A DNA stretch of 64,000 nt. It comes from DASUBN01 sp036000105. Its GTDB lineage: Bacteria > Pseudomonadota > Gammaproteobacteria > Natronospirales > REEB76. A program made the position numbers and the translations under genes. Positions 25,883 through 34,375 of the stretch are shown piece by piece. Location: NCBI GenBank assembly GCA_036000105.1, contig DASYGE010000009.1:62001-126000 (forward strand). Direction: 5' to 3'. The notes beneath the pieces are model-generated. The model did not search any database and was not told the DNA's origin. It saw only the letters and a program-made list of their open reading frames with translations. The first letter of the stretch is position 1; the number at the start of each line of letters is the position of its first letter.

Positions 25883-26800
25883 TTAATCGTATTTCCGGTC
25901 TTGTACTTCTTTCATAGTCTTTACCAACCGCTGATAGCTCTTGTAACGGCTCTCGGGTATCTCTTTATTCTCGACAGCAGCCCTGACCGCACAACTTGGT
26001 TCGGTGATGTGCAGGCAATCGGCGAAGCGGCAGTGGCCGGCGCGTGGGGTGAATTCCACGAACAAGCTCTTCAGGGCCTCGGGTGGGCAGTGGGCCAGGG
26101 ACAGATCCCGGACACCCGGCGAATCCAGGAGCGAACCGCCCCCTGGTAGCGGATGCAGGGTGGTGGAGGTGGTGGTGTGCTTGCCCTCGCCGGTGGCGGC
26201 GGAGAGTTCGGTGATGCGGCTGCGAGCTTCCGGCACGAGGATGTTCAGCAGGGACGATTTTCCCACTCCGGATTGCCCCACCAGCAGGCTGCATTTGTCA
26301 CTCAGCGCTGTTCTGAGGCTCTCTAACCCTAGCTTACCCTTCGTGCTCAACCGGAAGACGGGATATCCCAGCTTCTCGAAATACGTCAGGTGGGTATCAG
26401 CTTCCACGGCTGAGGCATCCGGCAGATCTATCTTGTTGAACACGATACCGGGCTTGAGACCCATAGCGCCGATGGCAGCTAGGTATTTATCCGTCAGGAA
26501 GCTATCCGGCCTCGGTTCTACGGCGAGAGCCACCAGCACCAGATCCAGATTGGCGGCGGCGGGTATCGATTTGCCGCGATCGTCGGTCTTGCTGAATAGG
26601 GAAGTCCTGGGCAGTACTTTGCGTATCAATGCCCCATCTGCATCCGGCTCTACCTGCACTCGGTCGCCGCATACAGGTTGCAGGGAACGGCCGGCGGTGA
26701 GGCAGAGCAAGCGCGTGCCGTTGGCAGTCTCCACCACGTAGCGGCGGCCGTGGCCGGCTACCACGCGCCCATCCAGCATGGCGGCGCCGGTCCGCGTCAT
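25883..26800 (-). CDS. rsgA: Small ribosomal subunit biogenesis GTPase RsgA
   Basis: RsgA is a circularly permuted GTPase that matures the 30S subunit. G4 (NKID, 122-125) precedes G1 (GQSGVGKS, 175-182) and G3 (DSPG). An N-terminal OB-fold and a C-terminal zinc-binding knuckle (CRFADCLHITEPSC) are present. Length is 305 residues. It lies 3 bp downstream of the M48 protease gene on the same strand, so the two are probably cotranscribed, and next to orn, an arrangement seen widely in Gammaproteobacteria. Confidence 0.96.
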   Translation of the reverse strand: MTRTGAAMLDGRVVAGHGRRYVVETANGTRLLCLTAGRSLQPVCGDRVQVEPDADGALIRKVLPRTSLFSKTDDRGKSIPAAANLDLVLVALAVEPRPDSFLTDKYLAAIGAMGLKPGIVFNKIDLPDASAVEADTHLTYFEKLGYPVFRLSTKGKLGLESLRTALSDKCSLLVGQSGVGKSSLLNILVPEARSRITELSAATGEGKHTTTSTTLHPLPGGGSLLDSPGVRDLSLAHCPPEALKSLFVEFTPRAGHCRFADCLHITEPSCAVRAAVENKEIPESRYKSYQRLVKTMKEVQDRKYD

Positions 26801-26803
26801 GCG

Positions 26804-28057
26804 TCAGCGCGTGGCATCGAGAGGAGTCTGCAGGCGGGCGATGCGCAGCAGGGCCGGCGGGTGGGAGTCATAGAACGCGGAGTGCAGGGGATCGGGCGTC
26901 AGGGTGGAGGCGTTGTCCCGATAGAGCTTCACCAGGGCGCGCACCAGCGCAGCGCCATCTGCTTGTTGGCGCGCGTAGGCGTCCGCCTGGAACTCATGGC
27001 GGCGCGACCAGGCGGAGGCCAGTGGTTCGAAGCAGAACAGGAAGGGCGGCAAGAGCAGGGTGAAGAGCAGGAGCGCCGCGTAATCGGAAGGAGCGGGCAC
27101 ACCCAGACCCATGTAGAACCAGTCCTGGTCCGCGAGCCAGCCCAACAAGGCGAGCGCCGCGAGGCCCAGCACCGCTGTGAGCAAGAGGCGCTGCAACACG
27201 TGTCTAAGGCGGAAATGCCCGAGTTCGTGGGCCAGCACCGCTTCGATCTCCACGGGCTCCAGCTTCTCCATGAGCGTATCGAAGAACACGATGCGTTTGT
27301 TGGCACCGAAACCGGTGAAATACGCATTGCCATGGGCGGAACGGGTGGAACCATCCATGATGAACACACCCCGGTTGGTGAAGCCACAACGGGTGAGCAG
27401 TGTCTCGATGCGCGCCTTGAGGGCTTCGTCCGTGAGGGGCGAGAACTTGTTGAACAAGGGCGCGATGAACTTGGGGTAGGCCCAAGTCATGAACAGGCTG
27501 AAGCCGAACCACAGGGCCCAGACATACAGCCACCACAGATGCCCGGCCCGGCCCATGAGGGCGAGAGCCGCATACAGGAGGGGTGCCCCGAGCACCACCG
27601 AGAGCAGCAGGGTCTTGAGCATGTCCAGCACATAGGTCTTCCACGTGGTGCGGTTGAAGCCGAAGTCCGCCTCGACTCCGAAAGTAGAGTACAGCGAGAG
27701 CGGCAGCCCGATGAGTACGTTCAGGAGCACGAAGCTGCCGATGACCAGCACACCGGTGTTGATGGGTCCGAGATGCGTGCCGCGCAGTGCGTCGTCCAGG
27801 GCGGCGAGGCCGCCGCCGAGAGTCCAGACCAGCACCAGGGCGAAATCCAGGGCCATGCTGATGAGGCTGAGGTTGACCTTGGCCGCGGTGTAGTCCGCCG
27901 CCTTGCGATGCACCTGCAGCGTGATGTCGGCGGCGAAGGGTTCAGGCACCCGGTCCCGGTGCGAGCGCACGTGCTGCAGCTGGCGCAAGGCGAGCCAAGC
28001 ACGCACCAGCAGGGTGAGCGTCAAGGCCGCGACGAAGATCGAGGTCAGTAGGTGCAT
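26804..28057 (-). CDS. M48 family integral-membrane metalloprotease (Ste24/CAAX-protease-like)
   Basis: The 417-residue product has several membrane segments (residues 4-24, 65-85, 100-122, 150-170, 175-195) and the zinc motif H277-E278-L-G-H281, with a downstream glutamate region near SAWSRRHEFQADAYA. The layout matches bacterial Ste24-like proteases rather than HtpX, which is shorter. Bacteria carrying it do not prenylate proteins as yeast does; a role in membrane-protein quality control is an inference. It is divergent from orn. Confidence 0.9.
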   Translation of the reverse strand: MHLLTSIFVAALTLTLLVRAWLALRQLQHVRSHRDRVPEPFAADITLQVHRKAADYTAAKVNLSLISMALDFALVLVWTLGGGLAALDDALRGTHLGPINTGVLVIGSFVLLNVLIGLPLSLYSTFGVEADFGFNRTTWKTYVLDMLKTLLLSVVLGAPLLYAALALMGRAGHLWWLYVWALWFGFSLFMTWAYPKFIAPLFNKFSPLTDEALKARIETLLTRCGFTNRGVFIMDGSTRSAHGNAYFTGFGANKRIVFFDTLMEKLEPVEIEAVLAHELGHFRLRHVLQRLLLTAVLGLAALALLGWLADQDWFYMGLGVPAPSDYAALLLFTLLLPPFLFCFEPLASAWSRRHEFQADAYARQQADGAALVRALVKLYRDNASTLTPDPLHSAFYDSHPPALLRIARLQTPLDATR

Positions 28058-28173
28058 GGGGAACAGCGTGGTGGTCGGGCGCTCATTTTATGCCAATAGA
28101 CCTAAGGATGGGCAGGCAGGCGGCTGCGGGTTAGACTAGCCCCGTCTACAACATCATCGCGTGTAACTGCAGC

Positions 28174-28737
28174 ATGGCACTGAACCCGGAAAACCTCATC
28201 TGGATAGACCTGGAAATGACCGGGCTCGAGCCCGACACCGACTGCATCCTCGAGATCGCCACCCTCGTCACCGACAAGCAACTCAATATCCTGGAGGAGG
28301 GCCCGATCATCGCCGTACACCAGGACGATGCGGTGCTGGCGGCCATGGGCGAGTGGTGCACCAAGCAGCACGGCCAGTCGGGCTTGACCCAGCGGGTGCG
28401 GGACAGCCGGGTGAGTACGGCCGAAGCGGAGCAGCAGACCCTGGAGTTCCTGCGGCGTCATCTGCCCCCAGCTGCCTCACCCATGTGCGGCAACAGCATC
28501 GGGCAAGACAGGCGCTTCCTGGTGCGCTACATGCCCGAACTGGAGCGCTTCTTCCATTATCGGAACCTGGATGTGAGCACCCTGAAGGAGCTGGCCAAGC
28601 GCTGGGCGAGCGCAGCGGGTTCGTTCAACAAGGTCTCCACCCATCTCGCCATGGACGATGTGCGGGATTCCGTAGCGGAACTCAAGTTCTACCGGGAGCG
28701 GCTCTTCCGTCCGGAGTTTGGCCCACCAACCGACTGA
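28174..28737 (+). CDS. orn: Oligoribonuclease
   Basis: Orn degrades di- to pentanucleotides, including linear pGpG from c-di-GMP turnover. The DEDDh exonuclease motifs are visible: D12 and E14 in WIDLEMTGLEPD, a middle Asp in NSIGQDRRFL, and the last motif around STHLAMDDVRDSVAEL. Length is 187 residues. The next gene starts 11 bp downstream. Confidence 0.96.
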   Translation: MALNPENLIWIDLEMTGLEPDTDCILEIATLVTDKQLNILEEGPIIAVHQDDAVLAAMGEWCTKQHGQSGLTQRVRDSRVSTAEAEQQTLEFLRRHLPPAASPMCGNSIGQDRRFLVRYMPELERFFHYRNLDVSTLKELAKRWASAAGSFNKVSTHLAMDDVRDSVAELKFYRERLFRPEFGPPTD

Positions 28738-28748
28738 CGCTGCCCAAG

Positions 28749-29711
28749 ATGTCCATGCAGCAGGTACTCGATTTCGCCGCCATCCGTGCCGCCGCCGAGC
28801 GGATCGCGCCATACATACGCCGCACCCCGGTGTTGCGTTGCCCTCGGCTGGATGCAGAGACCGGCGCCGAAGTGTTCTTCAAATGCGAGAACTTCCAGGA
28901 GATGGGTGCGTTCAAGCTGCGCGGCGCCAGCAACGCGGTGCAGAGCTTGGCCGCCGATGCGCTGTCCAAGGGCGTCGCCACCCATTCCTCCGGTAACCAC
29001 GGCGCAGCCCTCGCGCTCGCGGCCAAGCGCCGCGGTGTCACTGCTTGTGTGGTGATGCCTGACAACGCCAGCGCTTTCAAGCGGCGCGCGGTGGAAGAAT
29101 ATGGCGCGCGCATCATCTATTGCGAACCCACGCAGGCGGGGCGTGAAGCGACGCTGCAGCGTTATGTGGATGAGACCGGCGCCGCCGTGGTGCACCCTTA
29201 TAACGACATCGCAGTGATGGCGGGTCAGGGCACCGCCGCGCTGGAGCTGCATGAAGAAGTCCCCGGGCTCGACATGGTGCTGGCGCCCCTGGGCGGTGGA
29301 GGCCTGCTGTCGGGTACGGCGGTGGCTACTAAAGCCTTGAGGCCTGCAGCGCAGATCTATGGCGCAGAGCCGGCGGGGGCGGACGATGCCTGGCGTTCAT
29401 TACAGGCAGGAAAGATTACGCCCGTGGCGCATCCGGATACGGTGGCAGACGGCCTGCGAGCCACCATCGGCTCCCTCCCCTTCAGCGTGATCCGCGCGGA
29501 AGTTTACAAAGTGTTACGGGTGGATGATGTCGACACGATCGCGGCCATGCGCTATGTGTGGGAACATATGAAGGTCATCATCGAACCGTCCGCGGCGGTG
29601 CCGGTGGCGGCGCTGCGCAAGGGCCTCCCAGAGGTGCGCGGCAAACGCATCGGTATTATCCTGAGCGGCGGCAACCTGGATCTGGATCATCTTCCCTGGA
29701 GTGGCAAATGA
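28749..29711 (+). CDS. PLP-dependent serine/threonine dehydratase or racemase family enzyme
   Basis: A fold-type II PLP enzyme of 320 residues. The Schiff-base lysine is K56 in GAFKLRGA. The substrate loop is SSGNHGAALALAA, and the phosphate cup is GGGGLLSG. The SSGNHG form and short length without an ACT domain are closer to serine racemase or hydroxyaspartate dehydratase than to biosynthetic IlvA; the exact substrate is open. An in-frame extension back to 28353 only reads through orn. The stop overlaps the next start by 4 bases. Confidence 0.85.
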   Translation: MSMQQVLDFAAIRAAAERIAPYIRRTPVLRCPRLDAETGAEVFFKCENFQEMGAFKLRGASNAVQSLAADALSKGVATHSSGNHGAALALAAKRRGVTACVVMPDNASAFKRRAVEEYGARIIYCEPTQAGREATLQRYVDETGAAVVHPYNDIAVMAGQGTAALELHEEVPGLDMVLAPLGGGGLLSGTAVATKALRPAAQIYGAEPAGADDAWRSLQAGKITPVAHPDTVADGLRATIGSLPFSVIRAEVYKVLRVDDVDTIAAMRYVWEHMKVIIEPSAAVPVAALRKGLPEVRGKRIGIILSGGNLDLDHLPWSGK

Positions 29712-30376
29712 AACGACTGCATATGCATATCGGTATCCTGGCGCTCGCAAGCATCCTGGCCGGTTCCGTGGCCATTGCCGCTGATCAGCCCAAGGATGTG
29801 CGGGATCTCATGACCGCCAACCAATATCGCAATGCGGGCCTGGACAAGTTATCGGCCGGCGAGATGGCTGCGCTGAATGCCGACATCACCAGCATCTCCA
29901 TCCTGGCTGCGGCCAACGGGCCCGCGAACCTGGAGAACATATTGACCGGTGACCAGTACCGCGCCGCGGGCTTGGACACACTCTCGGCGGACCAAGTGGC
30001 GGCGCTGAATGGCTGGTTGACGGGTTACCTGCGCGCCCAGGAGCCAACCGCGACAGTGACACCGACTATCCCCGCGGTTCCGGCTGTGGCTGCCCCCGCA
30101 GCTTCCACCGTGCCCGGTTCTTTCGGTGGGGTCATGCTACAGAGTAACGCGGGTGAATACGATAGCATAGATACGAGCATCAAAGGGTTGTTCCTCGGTT
30201 GGAACGGGGAGACGGTCTTCACCCTGGCCAACAGACAGGTATGGAAACAGGCGGAATCTGGTGAGTATTCGACGCACCTGCAGGATCCGGAGGTGATCAT
30301 CAAGAAACTGCGTTTCGGTTATCTGCTGACCCTGCCTGGCAGTGGTCAGACGGTGTTCGTGATACGGATCCAGTGA
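29708..30376 (+). CDS. Exported protein with two tandem GLD-LS-x-ALN motifs, unknown function
   Basis: The 222-residue product has a Sec signal (HIGILALASILAGSVAIAA). Two copies of a 40-50 residue unit follow: QYRNAGLDKLSAGEMAALNAD (near 42) and QYRAAGLDTLSADQVAALNGW (near 87). A Pro/Ala/Thr linker at about 118-140 leads to a C-terminal domain of about 85 residues (ADFG-less, ending GQTVFVIRIQ). The motif occurs in short periplasmic proteins of xanthomonad-like bacteria, from general recollection. No function is assigned. It overlaps the PLP gene by ATGA. Confidence 0.7.
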   Translation: MKRLHMHIGILALASILAGSVAIAADQPKDVRDLMTANQYRNAGLDKLSAGEMAALNADITSISILAAANGPANLENILTGDQYRAAGLDTLSADQVAALNGWLTGYLRAQEPTATVTPTIPAVPAVAAPAASTVPGSFGGVMLQSNAGEYDSIDTSIKGLFLGWNGETVFTLANRQVWKQAESGEYSTHLQDPEVIIKKLRFGYLLTLPGSGQTVFVIRIQ

Positions 30377-30433
30377 TAGGACAGTCTTACAAGAGCCCGG
30401 ACGTTCCATCTGTCACTGCCTGGGAGCCGTCAC

Positions 30434-30928
30434 ATGCGCGCCATCCGCTTCATCTGTTGTCTGCTGATCTATGTCGCCGCCGCTGCACCAGCATATGCCG
30501 ATGGCCCCGATGGCGTGTTGGGAGTGTGGACCACCGCCGACGGTAAGGCCCGGGTGGAGATCGTCAAGCAGGGAGATATCTACGGCGGCAGCATCGTCTG
30601 GCTCAAGGAGCCCGTGTACCCAGCGGGGAACAAGCAGGGCACGCCGGGGCAGCCCAAGGTGGACCTAAATAACCCCGATAAGGCCCAGCAATCCCGGCCC
30701 ATCATGGGTTTGCCGCTAATCCAGGGTTTCAAATACGCCGGCGATGATGTGTGGTCCGATGGTACGATCTACGACCCGGACAGCGGTAAGCTCTACAGCT
30801 GTAAACTCACGTTGATGATGGACGGCACCTTGAGAGTGCGCGGCTACGTGGGCATATCGCTCTTCGGTCGTACCGAGATATGGACGCGCTATGCGTCGGA
30901 AAGCACGCCCACACCGGCCCAGCAATAG
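30434..30928 (+). CDS. DUF2147 domain exported protein
   Basis: The 164-residue product has a signal peptide ending in AAAPAYA and a DUF2147 domain: GVLGVWTTADGKARVEIVKQGDIYGGSIVWLKEP, then GLPLIQGFKYAGDDVWSDGTIYDPDSGKLYSCKL and GYVGISLFGRTEIWTR. The family is a small secreted beta-rich domain of unknown function. It is transcribed alone or as the last gene after the preceding exported protein (57 bp away). Confidence 0.85.
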   Translation: MRAIRFICCLLIYVAAAAPAYADGPDGVLGVWTTADGKARVEIVKQGDIYGGSIVWLKEPVYPAGNKQGTPGQPKVDLNNPDKAQQSRPIMGLPLIQGFKYAGDDVWSDGTIYDPDSGKLYSCKLTLMMDGTLRVRGYVGISLFGRTEIWTRYASESTPTPAQQ

Positions 30929-30940
30929 GCCTGTGCGTGC

Positions 30941-31222
30941 TTAAGGCCCGTTGCCGGCAGTGGCCGAGGCGGGAGCCTGATCCATCTGCTTGTCGAGATC
31001 CGGGTGGGATTGATCGACGGACTGCTTCTGCAAAGCCTTGGCTTTATTGACGTCGTCCACGTAGGATCCGAAGACGTTACCTTTGGACACCACCACGGTG
31101 GCGGCAGAGGGCGCGGCCCCGCCTTTGCGACCGCCGGGTGCCGAAGCGGAGGAATCGTCATCGGAGCTGCAGGCGGCCAAGGCCAGCAGACTCAGGGCAG
31201 CGACGTAGTAGAGCTTGTTCAT
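30941..31222 (-). CDS. Small hypothetical lipoprotein
   Basis: A 93-residue product from the ATG at 31222. It has a lipoprotein signal with lipobox LAAC, then an acidic Ser/Asp patch (SSDDDSSAS), a Gly/Ala linker and a helical stretch (NVFGSYVDDVNKAKALQKQ). No family is recognised. It is convergent with the DUF2147 gene, 12 bp away. Confidence 0.7.
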   Translation of the reverse strand: MNKLYYVAALSLLALAACSSDDDSSASAPGGRKGGAAPSAATVVVSKGNVFGSYVDDVNKAKALQKQSVDQSHPDLDKQMDQAPASATAGNGP

Positions 31223-31374
31223 GGCGGAATCTCCCGAGCGCCGGACGGCGGGTGACAGCCTCACCATAGCAAGCCGGGGCCACGAGGGTAAAGCCTACGC
31301 CGCCACGGGAGCGGAGACCACGCAGAGCATGGCGATTTGTGCAGTCCATCGGGTGTTTTGCCCCGCTGCGGCCC

Positions 31375-31380
31375 TATAAT
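31375..31380 (+). promoter_or_regulatory. Perfect -10 hexamer upstream of the gene at 31418
   Basis: TATAAT lies 38 bases before the ATG. The -35 position, 17 bases upstream (GGTGTT), is a poor match, so only the -10 is supported. Confidence 0.4.
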
Positions 31381-31417
31381 CGGCGCCGGGGACAAGGGAT
31401 AGAAGCGGAAAAACCGC

Positions 31418-32059
31418 ATGCACATCGAAAACCAGAAGTTCTACCATATCCACAAGCACAATTCGCCCAAGTGGTTTGAAGGTGCGCGCATGGGCTTTGG
31501 CCTCGAGCCCAATAACGCCTGGCGGGCCTTCGAGGCAGCGCGCCGCGGCATCACCAACCCCAAGACCAACGAGATCTACACGGTGGACATGGTGGCGCTG
31601 AAGGCGCTGGAGTTCTACCGCAAACAGAAGCCCAAGGACGCGCGGCTCAGCTTCTACCATTACGATCCGGTGGTGAGCCTGGCGGAGACTCTGGACAGCC
31701 TGTTCCTGGCCACCCGCATGGTGCGCGAGCTGGTGTTCGAAGATACGCGCCGCCAGATGTACACCGCGCTCCCATCTCGCGTGAGCTGCATCTGGCTCAT
31801 CCCCGAGGATCCCAGGGCGGTGCGCTTCTGGCTGGACAACATGCGCGGGGACTACAAGCGGGTGTTCCGGGTGAACGCCACCGGTGAGCTGCATAGGGCC
31901 ACCCAGCAGATCGTCATGGGCGACACCATCTCCATGAGCGAATGGCGCCGACGGGCGGTGGATTACTGGAACGGCGCCAGGAACGAGTCCCACGACGACG
32001 AACTCCTCCTGAGTGGCGACATCGAAGTCCTGGAAGAAGTCCCGAGCACCGAGTTCTGA
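31418..32059 (+). CDS. Conserved hypothetical protein, DUF2441-like
   Basis: A 213-residue cytosolic protein without signal or membrane segment. The N-terminus is His-rich (FYHIHKHN). The middle reads VRELVFEDTRRQMYTALPSR, then VSCIWLIPEDPRAVRFWLDN, and the C-terminal part contains RRAVDYWNGA. The LPSR...C.WL...A..W pattern resembles DUF2441-type proteins, recognised from memory only. Function is unknown. It is convergent with the aldehyde dehydrogenase gene. Confidence 0.65.
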   Translation: MHIENQKFYHIHKHNSPKWFEGARMGFGLEPNNAWRAFEAARRGITNPKTNEIYTVDMVALKALEFYRKQKPKDARLSFYHYDPVVSLAETLDSLFLATRMVRELVFEDTRRQMYTALPSRVSCIWLIPEDPRAVRFWLDNMRGDYKRVFRVNATGELHRATQQIVMGDTISMSEWRRRAVDYWNGARNESHDDELLLSGDIEVLEEVPSTEF

Positions 32060-32072
32060 GACGGGCGGGTGC

Positions 32073-33650
32073 TCAGTCCCGCGTGCGGAACATGCGCGGC
32101 AGGATGCGTGTGAAATGCACGAGCCCGCTGAAGCGGGCCCTCAAGCTCGACCCGTAGAACGCCGTCATCGCACCCTTGAGCCCGCGATACACCTCCTCGC
32201 TATAGGGATGCCAGAACACGTTACGCCGTGCAAGGGTGAGCCAGTCTTCCACCACCACTTGCGGCATGGTCACTTCCTCGAAGGCGAAGGCGCCATGACC
32301 CCGGCCGATGCCGGAATCCCGGAAGCCACCCCAGGGGGTCTCGGTGAGGCCGTGGGACATGAGGTGATCGTTGATGGTCACAGCCCCCGCCGAGAGCTGG
32401 CGGGCGAGGCGCACGCCCTTCTTGATGTCACGGGTCCAGACGGAGCCTGACAGGCCATATACAGAATCGTTGGCGAGGCTCAAGGCTTCTTCGTCGTCTG
32501 CTGCCTGCATCACGCCCAGCACCGGCCCGAAGGTCTCCTCGCGCATGACTTTCATGCGGTGATCCACCTGGGTCAGCACCGTGGGTGCGATGAAATGCGG
32601 GCCGGCACCCGGCGGCAAAGTCCCTCGGGCATGCACGGTTGCACCGGCGGCCAGGGCCTCTGCGAGGTGAGAGCGGACAGTATCCAGCTGCCGGTCGGTG
32701 CAGAGCGCACCCATATCCTGTTCCACGCCCACCCGCAGGGCTTCTACCTTCTGCTTGAGCAGCGCCATGAACGGTGCATAGACATCCCGGTGCACGTAGA
32801 TGCGTTCCACGCCGGCACAGGACTGGCCCGCATTGGAGAGCCCGGCCCATACCGCGCCTGCGGCAGCCCGCTCCAGGTCCGCGTCGGCGCAGACGATCAT
32901 GGGGTCCTTGCCGCCCAACTCCAGGGACACGGGCGTGAGCGTGCGCGCGGCTTTCTCCATGAGGAGCTTGCCCACCCGCACCGAGCCTGTGAAGAACAGC
33001 TTGTCCACGCCGCTCGCTTCCAGGAACAGGTCACCGCAGGGGGGGCCATCCACGTTGAGATGCTGGAACACCCCGTCCGGCAGGCCGGCGAATTGCATCA
33101 GTTCCTGCAGCTTCTCGCCCACCGGCAGGGTCTCGGGGGCGGTCTTGAACACCACCGTGTTGCCGACCAGCAGCGCCGGCACGATCTCATGCATGGGGAT
33201 GCCGAGAGGGTAGTTCCAGGGCGCGATGATGCCCACCACACCCCAGGGCAGGCGATACACGGTGCTGCGCTTGTTGAAGGAGAGCAAGGAGCCCATGGGC
33301 AGGCGATGGGGCTTGAGACTGCGGCTCGCCTGGCGCTCGTACCAGCGGCCGCCCGTAAGGCTGGGCATGATTTCGGTGGCGAGGGCTTCTAGGCGAGTCT
33401 TGCCCACGCAATCGCTGATGAGCTGGGCCAGCTCGTCGGTGTGCGCCAGGAGCGCGCGGCGCAGCCCGGCCATGAGAGCGCGGCGTTCAGCAAGCGGACG
33501 CGCGGCCCAGGCGGGTTGGGCATCGCGCGCGTGGCGGATGGCGCTGCGTACTTCCCCCGCATCCAGCTCGCGGCTGCGTCCGATAATCGCACCCGTGGCC
33601 GGGTTGCGGGTCAGGGTATAGCCGGGTTCGCCCTGGGGTCGGGCACTCAT
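32073..33650 (-). CDS. NAD(P)-dependent aldehyde dehydrogenase family protein
   Basis: The 525-residue product has the NAD-binding APWNYPLGIP, the catalytic glutamate E244 in SLELGGKDP and the catalytic cysteine C278 in NAGQSCAG. The substrate is not evident; related long forms oxidise semialdehydes or fatty aldehydes. It lies 61 bp downstream of the 2OG oxygenase gene on the same strand. C-terminal residues after about 475 are hydrophobic and basic (YSEEVYRGLKGAMTAFYG), as in alkanal-type dehydrogenases. Confidence 0.9.
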   Translation of the reverse strand: MSARPQGEPGYTLTRNPATGAIIGRSRELDAGEVRSAIRHARDAQPAWAARPLAERRALMAGLRRALLAHTDELAQLISDCVGKTRLEALATEIMPSLTGGRWYERQASRSLKPHRLPMGSLLSFNKRSTVYRLPWGVVGIIAPWNYPLGIPMHEIVPALLVGNTVVFKTAPETLPVGEKLQELMQFAGLPDGVFQHLNVDGPPCGDLFLEASGVDKLFFTGSVRVGKLLMEKAARTLTPVSLELGGKDPMIVCADADLERAAAGAVWAGLSNAGQSCAGVERIYVHRDVYAPFMALLKQKVEALRVGVEQDMGALCTDRQLDTVRSHLAEALAAGATVHARGTLPPGAGPHFIAPTVLTQVDHRMKVMREETFGPVLGVMQAADDEEALSLANDSVYGLSGSVWTRDIKKGVRLARQLSAGAVTINDHLMSHGLTETPWGGFRDSGIGRGHGAFAFEEVTMPQVVVEDWLTLARRNVFWHPYSEEVYRGLKGAMTAFYGSSLRARFSGLVHFTRILPRMFRTRD

Positions 33651-33711
33651 GGAGATATCATCCAGTCACGATGCCTGCAATACAGGCGTCCGGCGGGATG
33701 GTGGCAGCCGT

Positions 33712-34359
33712 TCAAAGCACCAGTTCCGCGGTCAGGATCGCGTCGAAAGCGACGATGGTGCGTTCACCTGGCCCCTGGAAGGGATAGACATAGTGGATGT
33801 AATAGGGGGGGAACAGTAAGAGGTCACCGGTCTTGGGATACAGGCGACGGGTCAAGCTGATTCCGTGGTAGCGGGATACCGGGTGCGGGTTGAGGAATTC
33901 GATGCAGCCCTGAGGCTGGGGTTTCTCCGGGACGTCCACGTAATACACGCCACTGATCAAGTTTCCTGGAGTGGGATGCATATGCGGCGCCTGCCAGTCT
34001 CCTGCTGACAGTATGTTTGCCCAAGATACCATCCGAGTCTTCAGGCCGCTGCCGCGTTCGGCGAAGACCCGCTCCAAGTAGCGTCGGGTGGCGGGCATGA
34101 TCACCTGGTCCCGCAATGCGTGTATGGAAGTCTCCGGGCGGTTCAGAAACATCATCTTCTTGGAGGTCTGGTAGCCGCCGTAAGTAGTAATGGTGCCGCT
34201 CAGCGCCTCGTTCTCGTCCGGGTCGCCGATGTATTGGTCGCGCAGTGTGCGGATCACGCCGCGGACGTCGTGGTTTATCTCATCGAGCCCCGTGTGATGG
34301 CTCACCATCAAAGTTGTCGGGAAGTGGTCCTCGAAACGTGTCTCTTCGGTGATACTCAT
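33712..34359 (-). CDS. Putative 2-oxoglutarate-Fe(II) oxygenase
   Basis: The 215-residue product shows a double-stranded beta-helix iron-binding pattern: WQAPHMHPTPGNLISGVYYV with H126 and H128, a distal H189 in PPYYIHYVYPFQG, and R200 in GERTIVAFD for 2-oxoglutarate. It resembles the TIGR02466 group of uncharacterised oxygenases. The substrate is unknown. It starts 16 bp after ppsA on the same strand and so may share its transcript. Confidence 0.82.
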   Translation of the reverse strand: MSITEETRFEDHFPTTLMVSHHTGLDEINHDVRGVIRTLRDQYIGDPDENEALSGTITTYGGYQTSKKMMFLNRPETSIHALRDQVIMPATRRYLERVFAERGSGLKTRMVSWANILSAGDWQAPHMHPTPGNLISGVYYVDVPEKPQPQGCIEFLNPHPVSRYHGISLTRRLYPKTGDLLLFPPYYIHYVYPFQGPGERTIVAFDAILTAELVL

Positions 34360-34375
34360 GTTTGCCCTACCGTCC

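Noticed and set aside
28353..28748. N-terminal extension of the PLP enzyme back to 28353
   Set aside because: The extension reads the orn gene in another frame; the family start is MSMQQVLDFAAI at 28749.
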